This document shows, in pieces, positions 26,277-31,518 of a DNA stretch of 31,518 nucleotides. The notes beneath the pieces are model-generated. The model searched no databases, was not told the origin of the DNA, and was given only the letters and a program-made list of their open reading frames with translations. The stretch covers positions 1 to 31,518 of the forward strand of contig JBKCGZ010000194.1 in assembly GCA_046303115.1 (NCBI GenBank), given 5' to 3'. The position numbers and the translations under genes were made by a program. Position 1 is the stretch's first letter. Each line of letters starts with the position of its first letter. The DNA is from CAINEC01 sp046303115 (GTDB taxonomy: Bacteria > Bacteroidota > Bacteroidia > AKYH767-A > OLB10).

Positions 26277-26999
26277 ATGAAAATAGCTTTAATAGGGACA
26301 GGTAAAATGGGACAAGCTATTGAGCAGCTTGCTATCAATCGCGGACATGAAATTGTTTTAAAGCTTAATCATGAAAACATCTCAGAAGTAAATATCGAAG
26401 AACTTAAATCGGCTGATGTTGCAATTGAATTTACCAGACCAGATGCTGCAATAGGAAATTTAAACTTGTGTTTGGATGCAGGTATTCCTGTTGTATGTGG
26501 CACAACAGGATGGTATGATGAATTAAATCAAATCAAAGATTTATTTACAAACAAGAATGGAGCTTTAGTCTATGCAAGTAACTTTAGCGTAGGCGTGAAC
26601 ATGATGTTTGAACTTAACAGAATTTTAGCAAAGTGGATGCAATCTCATAATGAATATGGCGTTTCGCTATCTGAAATTCATCACACACATAAGCTAGATA
26701 AGCCAAGCGGTACGGCGGTAACGTTAGCAAATGGAATTATTGAAAACAATAACGAGTATTCAAATTGGACATTGGAACAAAATCAAACCCATTCCATTTA
26801 TATTGATGCGAAACGTGAACCTGATGTGGTGGGAACGCATGATGTAAAATGGGAATCTGAGATTGATATCATCCAACTACATCATCATGCAAAGTCGCGA
26901 GACGGATTTGCACTCGGAGCAATTCATGCCGCTGAGTGGATTATTGGAAAGAAAGGAGTCTTTACTATGAAAGATATCCTTTTCGGCAGTAATCATTAA
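26277..26999 (+). CDS. dapB: 4-hydroxy-tetrahydrodipicolinate reductase
   Basis: DapB makes tetrahydrodipicolinate in the diaminopimelate/lysine pathway, which feeds peptidoglycan. From the ATG at 26277 it is 240 residues; a TTG at 26274 adds one residue. The nucleotide-binding start is IALIGTGKMGQAIE (G7-x-G9-x-x-G12), then VVCGTTGW (72-79), YASNFSVGVNMMFEL and the catalytic block SEIHHTHKLDKPSGTA with His135 and Lys139 matching the E. coli pair His159 and Lys163. It is about 30 residues shorter than the E. coli protein, which is normal for this phylum. It is 3 bases after the DUF5683 gene and likely co-transcribed with it and lepB. Confidence 0.97.
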   Translation: MKIALIGTGKMGQAIEQLAINRGHEIVLKLNHENISEVNIEELKSADVAIEFTRPDAAIGNLNLCLDAGIPVVCGTTGWYDELNQIKDLFTNKNGALVYASNFSVGVNMMFELNRILAKWMQSHNEYGVSLSEIHHTHKLDKPSGTAVTLANGIIENNNEYSNWTLEQNQTHSIYIDAKREPDVVGTHDVKWESEIDIIQLHHHAKSRDGFALGAIHAAEWIIGKKGVFTMKDILFGSNH

Positions 27000-27031
27000 A
27001 TAATTAATTTAGAACCGAAATAATTGAGATT

Positions 27032-28135
27032 ATGAATTGGAAATTTTGGAAAAAAGATTCGAATAGCGGCCCCAAAAGTAAAACTAGAGAATGGGCTGAT
27101 GCAATTGTATTTGCAGTTGTAGCGGCTACAATTATTAGAACATTTTTCTTTGAAGCTTTTACCATCCCTACTCCATCGATGGAAAAAACATTAATGGTGG
27201 GCGATTTCTTGTTCGTAAGCAAAATGCATTATGGAGCTAGAACTCCAATGACTCCAATCTCTTTTCCGTTCGTACATCAAGAACTTCCAATTATTGGAGG
27301 CAAGTCCTATTCAGAAGCTGTAAAATGGGGATATCACCGCTTACCAGGATTTTCAGAAATAAAACACAATGACATTGTCGTTTTCAATTATCCGATGGAA
27401 GATGAACGACCAATTGATAAGCAAACACATTATATCAAACGATGTGTTGGATTACCTGGAGATACCTTGCAAGTTATTAATCGCATTGTTTATTTGAATA
27501 GTCAAAAAAACATGATTCCGAAAGGAAGTCAACATACTTACCTGATTAAAACTACAGGCTACGGACTTGTTGACGATACCTGGAAGAAATTAGAGATTAG
27601 CGAATATCAGCCAATTGGTAATGGAGAATATCAGGCAATATTATCAGACGAAGCCGCAAAAGAGTTAAAGAAAATTTCATCTGTTAGTGCCGTTGAACCA
27701 ATTATTCAACCGAAAGGGTTTTTCGAAGGACATATCTATCCATTCAATTCTTTTTACCCATGGAATACCGATAACTTCGGTCCTATTTACATTCCTAAAG
27801 CAGGTGCTACAATTAAATTAGACACGAATAATATTTCCATTTATCAGCGAGTGATTTTCGCATATGAGCATAATACCATTGAAGAGAGAAATGGTAAAAT
27901 TTACATTAATGGTAAGGAAACTAACTCCTACACTTTTAAAATGAATTACTACTTTATGATGGGGGATAATCGCCATAATTCTGCTGATTCACGCTTTTGG
28001 GGATTTGTACCAGAAGATCATATAGTAGGAAAAGCTGTATTCATCTGGATGAGTATTGATGGTAATGCTACGAACTTGTTCAAGAAGATCAGATGGAGCC
28101 GTTTGTTTAATATCATTCATTGGAATAACGATTAA
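27032..28135 (+). CDS. lepB: Signal peptidase I
   Basis: LepB cleaves signal peptides from exported proteins at the inner membrane. The 367-residue protein has one N-terminal membrane segment (about 23-41, ADAIVFAVVAATIIRTFFF) and then box B, EAFTIPTPSMEKTL, with the nucleophile Ser49. The general base is Lys136 in YIKRCVGLPGDTL, and GDN (311-313) begins the conserved box GDNRHNSADSRFWG. An insert of about 150 residues separates Lys136 from the GDN box, which makes it longer than the E. coli core and is common in Bacteroidota. The start ATG comes 32 bases after dapB. The stop is 4 bases before the likely start of the WbqC gene. Confidence 0.97.
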   Translation: MNWKFWKKDSNSGPKSKTREWADAIVFAVVAATIIRTFFFEAFTIPTPSMEKTLMVGDFLFVSKMHYGARTPMTPISFPFVHQELPIIGGKSYSEAVKWGYHRLPGFSEIKHNDIVVFNYPMEDERPIDKQTHYIKRCVGLPGDTLQVINRIVYLNSQKNMIPKGSQHTYLIKTTGYGLVDDTWKKLEISEYQPIGNGEYQAILSDEAAKELKKISSVSAVEPIIQPKGFFEGHIYPFNSFYPWNTDNFGPIYIPKAGATIKLDTNNISIYQRVIFAYEHNTIEERNGKIYINGKETNSYTFKMNYYFMMGDNRHNSADSRFWGFVPEDHIVGKAVFIWMSIDGNATNLFKKIRWSRLFNIIHWNND

Positions 28136-28139
28136 TCCT

Positions 28140-28739
28140 TTGTCTGCTTTAGTTAGCACATCATACCTGCCGTCCATCGAGTACCTTAAATTGATAAGTA
28201 CTTTTGATGAGGTTCTAATTGATAATTCAGATATCTGGAAGAAAAAGACTGTCCGTAACAGGTGCTATATTTTATCTCCGAATGGCGCTCAATGTTTGAG
28301 TGTACCAGTTAATGCAAAGCATAATAACTCACTTACCGCTGAAGTAAGGGTCGATTATAGTCAGCCTTGGATCCGAGTTCACAAAGGAGCATTAGAAGCT
28401 GCTTATAATACAGCTCCCTTTTTTGAGTTTATCAAAGATGATATCTGGGATATCTACGATCGTAAGCCGGAGTTATTGGTTGATTTAAATAGGGAATTCC
28501 TGGTGCTATTGCTGAAAAAAATGAAATTACCAACTAAAGTAACTACAGGACTTTCTATAGAAAACAACGAACGTGATTTTAGAAAACTTTCTGATAATCA
28601 CGGATATGAGCCGCAACAACTACCTGTTGAATCTTTTAAAAACTATAACCAGGTTTTCAACTATAAACATCCGTTTGTCCTTAATTTGAGTGGGATTGAC
28701 TTTTTAGCCAACATGGGGACATTTACAAGTGGTTGGTGA
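28140..28739 (+). CDS. WbqC-family protein
   Basis: The 199-residue protein belongs to the WbqC family, which occurs in O-antigen clusters and next to lepB in Bacteroidota; its reaction is not established. Marks are LVSTSYLPSIEYLKLI at the start (family starts with an S-x-x-Y-x-P-P-IEY pattern), DNSDIWKKKTVRNRCYILSPNG, LSVPVNAKHN, DYSQPWIRVHKGALEAAY with the typical W-x-x-x-H-x-x-x-L-x-x-x-Y spacing, and LDL-like AN-G tail elements. An ATG reading from 28056 would add 28 residues overlapping lepB in another frame that are unlike the family, so I use the TTG at 28140, 4 bases after the lepB stop. Confidence is lower for the exact start than for the family. Confidence 0.85.
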   Translation: MSALVSTSYLPSIEYLKLISTFDEVLIDNSDIWKKKTVRNRCYILSPNGAQCLSVPVNAKHNNSLTAEVRVDYSQPWIRVHKGALEAAYNTAPFFEFIKDDIWDIYDRKPELLVDLNREFLVLLLKKMKLPTKVTTGLSIENNERDFRKLSDNHGYEPQQLPVESFKNYNQVFNYKHPFVLNLSGIDFLANMGTFTSGW

Positions 28740-28762
28740 TACACCATTTTTTGTTAGTTTTG
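28733..28762 (+). promoter_or_regulatory. Promoter of the aldolase-accD unit
   Basis: TTG at 28733-28735 and TAGTTTTG at 28755-28762 have a 19-base spacer, a good match to the Bacteroidota consensus. The TTG lies in the last codons of the WbqC gene. The -7 element ends 31 bases before the aldolase ATG. Confidence 0.72.
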
Positions 28763-28793
28763 TCCTTCAAAATATCCTTAACAAAGATTCAAT

Positions 28794-29852
28794 ATGTCGT
28801 TGCAAAAAATTACTGAATTATTAGGTCAGGATGCTGACTCTCTTTTAAACCACAGCTGTAATACAATTACCAAGGATCAGATTCACTTACCAGGAGCTGA
28901 TTTTACTGATAGAATTTTCATCCCAAGTAACCGTAGCAATCAGGTTATTAGAAGTATCAATACACTTTACAACCACGGTCGCCTTGCAGGAACAGGCTAC
29001 TTAAGTATCCTACCAGTAGATCAAGGTATTGAACACTCGGCAGGTGCATCATTCGCTCCTAACCCTATGTTCTTCGATCCAGAGAATATTGTAAAACTAG
29101 CTATTGAAGGAGGCTGTAATGCAGTTGCTTCTACCTATGGTGTTTTAGCTTCGGTATCTAGAAAATATGCTCATAAAATTCCTTTCATTGTTAAGATTAA
29201 CCACAATGAATTTTTAAGCTACCCAAATAAGTTCGATCAAATCATGTTCGGATCAGTTGAGGAAGCTTGGAATATGGGTGCTGCTGCTGTTGGTGCTACC
29301 ATTTACTTTGGTTCTGAAGAGTCATCTCGTCAGATAGTGGAAGTTGCACAGGCATTTGAGCGTGCTCACGAATTAGGTATGGCGACAATCCTTTGGTGCT
29401 ATACTCGTAACAACGCATTCAAGAAAGATGGTGTTGACTATCATACTTCAGCGGATTTAACAGGACAAGCTAATCATTTAGGTGTTACTATTCAGGCTGA
29501 CATTATCAAGCAAAAGCTTCCGACGAATAACGGTGGATATACAGCAGTTAATTTCGGTAAGACGCATAAGAAAGTTTATGATGAACTTACAACCAACCAC
29601 CCAATTGATTTAGCTCGTTACCAGGTAGCAAATTGCTATATGGGTCGCATGGGCTTGATTAATTCAGGCGGAGAAAGTAAAGGTGCATCAGATATGGCTG
29701 AAGCGGTGACAACAGCAGTAATTAATAAACGTGCTGGCGGACAAGGATTGATTTCCGGAAGAAAGGCATTTCAAAAACCTTTCAACGAAGGAATTCAAAT
29801 GCTAAATGCTATTCAGGATGTATACCTGACAAATGAAATTACTATTGCTTAA
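28794..29852 (+). CDS. Class I fructose-bisphosphate aldolase (DhnA/archaeal type)
   Basis: The enzyme cleaves fructose 1,6-bisphosphate to two triose phosphates, or runs in reverse for gluconeogenesis, using a Schiff base. The 352-residue product is of the FbaB/DhnA type, not the zinc class II type: SILPVDQGIEHSAGASFAPNP (71-91), FIVKINHNEF, GAAAVGATIYFGSEESSRQI and the C-terminal GRMGLINSGGESKGASDMAEAV phosphate-binding loop. Lys239 in VTIQADIIKQKLPT is the likely Schiff-base lysine by comparison with archaeal aldolases. No class II metal-binding histidine cluster was seen. It has its own promoter and is followed by accD after 24 bases. The fbaB symbol could apply, but I leave it blank because naming in this phylum is not uniform. 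Confidence 0.93.
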   Translation: MSLQKITELLGQDADSLLNHSCNTITKDQIHLPGADFTDRIFIPSNRSNQVIRSINTLYNHGRLAGTGYLSILPVDQGIEHSAGASFAPNPMFFDPENIVKLAIEGGCNAVASTYGVLASVSRKYAHKIPFIVKINHNEFLSYPNKFDQIMFGSVEEAWNMGAAAVGATIYFGSEESSRQIVEVAQAFERAHELGMATILWCYTRNNAFKKDGVDYHTSADLTGQANHLGVTIQADIIKQKLPTNNGGYTAVNFGKTHKKVYDELTTNHPIDLARYQVANCYMGRMGLINSGGESKGASDMAEAVTTAVINKRAGGQGLISGRKAFQKPFNEGIQMLNAIQDVYLTNEITIA

Positions 29853-29876
29853 TAAGAACTCTCAAATACTACTAAA

Positions 29877-30722
29877 ATGAGTTGGTTTAATCGAATTAAG
29901 GAAGGGATTACTACTTCTACCAGTGAAAAGAAAGAAACACCTGAAGGATTATGGTATAAATGTCCCTCATGTAAGAACATTCAACCTTCACAGGAACATC
30001 AGAACAATATGTGGGTATGCTTGAAATGTGCCTACCACGAGCGTATCGGATCTGAAGAGTATTTCTCCATTTTGTTTGATGAAAACGAATTTGTGGAGTT
30101 CAATGCCAACATGACATCTGCGGATCCGCTTAACTTTTCTGATACTAAAAAATATGCAGACCGTTTAGTTGATAGCCAGAAAAAGACGGGGTTAAAAGAC
30201 GCTGTTCGTACAGCTTCAGGTAAATGTGGTGGTTATCCACTAACAATTGCTTGTATGGATTTTAAATTTATTGGGGGGTCGATGGGATCAGTAATGGGAG
30301 AAAAGATTGCAAGAGCAATTGACTATTCTATTGAACACAATACACCGTTTTTAATGATTTCTAAATCTGGTGGAGCACGTATGATGGAAGCAGCGCTTTC
30401 ATTAATGCAAATGGCTAAAACATCTGCTAAGCTTACCCGATTATCTGACGCTAAATTGCCTTATATCTCGTTTTTAACTGATCCAACAACAGGTGGAGTA
30501 ACAGCCTCGTTTGCAATGCTTGGCGACTTAAATATTGCGGAGCCAGGAGCTTTAATTGGCTTTGCAGGTCCTCGTGTAGTTAAAGAAACAATTGGTAAAG
30601 ATTTGCCAAAGGGATTTCAAACATCTGAATTCGTATTAGAACACGGCTTTTTGGATATGATTGTTCCTAGAACAGAGCTTAAAGATCGAATGACGCATAT
30701 CTTAGGATATTTCGCACACTAA
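29877..30722 (+). CDS. accD: Acetyl-CoA carboxylase carboxyltransferase subunit beta
   Basis: AccD forms the carboxyltransferase with AccA and makes malonyl-CoA for fatty-acid synthesis. The 281-residue protein is of usual length. The N-terminal zinc ribbon has Cys29, Cys32, Cys48 and Cys51 in WYKCPSCKN and WVCLKCAYHE. The crotonase-like core contains GGSMGSVMGEKIARAID, SGGARMMEAALSLMQMAKTSA, DPTTGGVTASFAMLGD and GFAGPRVVKETIG, all typical of the beta subunit. accA is not in this window. It probably shares a transcript with the aldolase upstream. A small predicted lipoprotein gene begins 37 bases after the stop. Confidence 0.98.
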   Translation: MSWFNRIKEGITTSTSEKKETPEGLWYKCPSCKNIQPSQEHQNNMWVCLKCAYHERIGSEEYFSILFDENEFVEFNANMTSADPLNFSDTKKYADRLVDSQKKTGLKDAVRTASGKCGGYPLTIACMDFKFIGGSMGSVMGEKIARAIDYSIEHNTPFLMISKSGGARMMEAALSLMQMAKTSAKLTRLSDAKLPYISFLTDPTTGGVTASFAMLGDLNIAEPGALIGFAGPRVVKETIGKDLPKGFQTSEFVLEHGFLDMIVPRTELKDRMTHILGYFAH

Positions 30723-30735
30723 TTCTTTAATTGGA

Positions 30736-30769
30736 AGCGTTACTCATTAAACAAACATAATGAGACGCT
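30736..30769 (+). other. Inverted repeat covering the start codon of the small lipoprotein
   Basis: AGCGT (30736-30740) and CTCATTA (30743-30749) pair with TAATGAG (30758-30764) and ACGCT (30765-30769), giving 12 bp with a 2-base bulge and an 8-base loop (AACAAACA). The right arm contains the ATG at 30760. No T-run follows, so it does not look like an intrinsic terminator for accD; translational control or mRNA 3' end protection of accD is possible. Confidence 0.5.
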
Positions 30770-30909
30770 ATTTGGTATTTTCAATCATCTTTTTTATTTT
30801 GTTTTCTGCATGCCAACCAACATGTCGGCATGTTCGAATGAAACGTAAGTCGGGAATTAAAAACACGCGGCTTGAAAAGGACATTATGCATCCTAAACGA
30901 CATCGATAA
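30760..30909 (+). CDS. Small, very basic predicted lipoprotein (49 residues)
   Basis: The frame reads MRRYLVFSIIFFILFSAC and then 31 further residues to a TAA. Two arginines, a 12-residue hydrophobic core and FSAC (Cys18) make a good lipoprotein signal peptide; Phe at the -3 lipobox position is slightly unusual. The mature part of 32 residues has 11 Lys or Arg, 3 His and only 2 acidic residues, plus a second cysteine four positions after the first, and ends HPKRHR. I do not recognise a family. Support that it is real comes from the well-formed signal peptide and its place right after accD; against it are its small size and the ATG buried in an inverted repeat. It may interact with negatively charged surface polymers, which is only a guess. 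Confidence 0.6.
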   Translation: MRRYLVFSIIFFILFSACQPTCRHVRMKRKSGIKNTRLEKDIMHPKRHR

Positions 30910-30952
30910 GTACTTACATCCGTTTGTTACCGAATAATCGCTAAGTCTGACT

Positions 30953-30982
30953 ATACTTTCGTTTTTCTAAATCTGAAAGTAT
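30953..30982 (+). other. Inverted repeat reaching the start codon of the last gene
   Basis: ATACTTTC (30953-30960) and GAAAGTAT (30975-30982) are perfect 8-base complements with a 14-base loop. The left arm overlaps TACTTTCG (30954-30961), one base away from the -7 consensus TAnnTTTG, and the right arm includes the first two bases of the ATG at 30981. It could be an operator over a promoter or a weak mRNA hairpin; chance is also possible in AT-rich DNA. Confidence 0.35.
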
Positions 30983-31518
30983 GCATCCATCCGCCGATTC
31001 AAAACTCAAGTTCAACCGTGCTTCCAGGCAGTTTAATCGTTACCATCCCAAGTATTTACAGAAATCGGAAGAGAAAATAAAAGAGGCTGGCACCGTCCCA
31101 TTATTGGAGTTCCTGGACTATCCTCCACTTTTCGATGAAGATTTAAGTATTAAAAGAAATCTCGAAAACCTAGAGGTTTTAAAGAAGCGCCTTAAGAACT
31201 TAAAAATACGCCTGAACCATCTTTATCAATACGAGGATATTTGCTATTACAAACTTTTAAGTGATCATATTGAATCAATTAAAGTAAAAGAAATCAAGTC
31301 AATAAGATATATACAAGAAATTGATTTTGAGGATATATTAACAAATAACCTAAACTATTTATTTAATACTTTAAATGCCTTTAACAAGATCTTTTTTGAA
31401 GCTCCATGGAGAAGGCTTTATCCGATTTTAAGTGAAAACTTAGTCATTAACGGCGTTTATTCAAGTTTAGAATTATGGGAAAATCTTGAGCTTGGGTTTA
31501 AATTGAAGCACGGAAACC
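30981..31518 (+). CDS. Unrecognised protein, 5' part, cut by window end
   Basis: An open frame from ATG at 30981 runs 179 codons to the window end with no stop; an in-frame TAA lies 12 bases upstream, so this is the first available ATG. The sequence starts MHPSADSKLKFNRASRQFNRYHPKYL, and is rich in Lys, Leu, Ile and Asn. There is no signal peptide or membrane segment. Residues about 53-105 look helical and possibly coiled coil (RNLENLEVLKKRLKNLKIRL). A distinctive segment is FFEAPWRRLYPILSENLVING. I do not recognise a family and assign no function. The gap from the preceding small gene is 71 bases. Confidence 0.7.
   Translation, partial: MHPSADSKLKFNRASRQFNRYHPKYLQKSEEKIKEAGTVPLLEFLDYPPLFDEDLSIKRNLENLEVLKKRLKNLKIRLNHLYQYEDICYYKLLSDHIESIKVKEIKSIRYIQEIDFEDILTNNLNYLFNTLNAFNKIFFEAPWRRLYPILSENLVINGVYSSLELWENLELGFKLKHGN

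Noticed and set aside
28056..28139. N-terminal extension of the WbqC gene overlapping lepB
   Set aside because: Codons overlap the conserved lepB C-terminus in another frame and do not resemble the family start.

Overview
The window is AT-rich chromosomal DNA from a member of the Bacteroidota, most like Flavobacteriales or relatives. The evidence is a type IX secretion system (T9SS) gene (porQ), two cargo proteins with T9SS C-terminal signals of both known kinds (type A and gliding-motility-associated type B), the gene run DUF5683-dapB-lepB-WbqC that is familiar in this phylum, and promoter elements of the Bacteroidota type (TTG, about 19-22 bases, then TAnnTTTG). No tRNA, rRNA, CRISPR array, insertion sequence or prophage was seen. 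Coding density is very high and no gap between genes exceeds 150 bases.

Layout. Bases 1-366 hold the 3' end of smpB. Bases 368-6032 on the minus strand form one tight run read from right to left: a sugar-phosphate nucleotidyltransferase, glyA, porQ and a CotH-like T9SS cargo protein. A 143-base divergent gap follows. The plus strand then carries sanA-like, nitronate monooxygenase-like and two M16 peptidase genes (6176-10226), spaced by 1 and 2 bases and an 8-base overlap. Next is a single-gene unit with its own promoter and a strong terminator: a 2475-residue surface protein (10303-17730) built of about eight repeats of roughly 190 residues. guaB (17819-19288) follows directly behind that terminator.

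Bases 19421-24711 carry an envelope-folding cassette: a double-parvulin isomerase, a SurA-N-like lipoprotein, SurA, then a MoxR ATPase. A strong terminator-like hairpin with eight T residues lies inside the signal-peptide codons of the lipoprotein gene and may tune expression of surA and moxR. trxB, a DUF5683 membrane protein, dapB, lepB and a WbqC-family gene follow. A clear promoter at the end of the WbqC gene drives a class I fructose-bisphosphate aldolase and accD. The right end has a 49-residue, very basic predicted lipoprotein and an unrecognised gene cut by the window edge; both have start codons inside inverted repeats.

Together the window is mainly housekeeping (one-carbon, purine, lysine, fatty-acid and glycolytic metabolism, trans-translation) mixed with envelope biogenesis: signal peptidase, periplasmic chaperones, T9SS attachment and T9SS cargo. 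I found no complete new defence or mobile system. The best leads are the intragenic terminator-like structure, the repeat-rich giant protein and the small basic lipoprotein.
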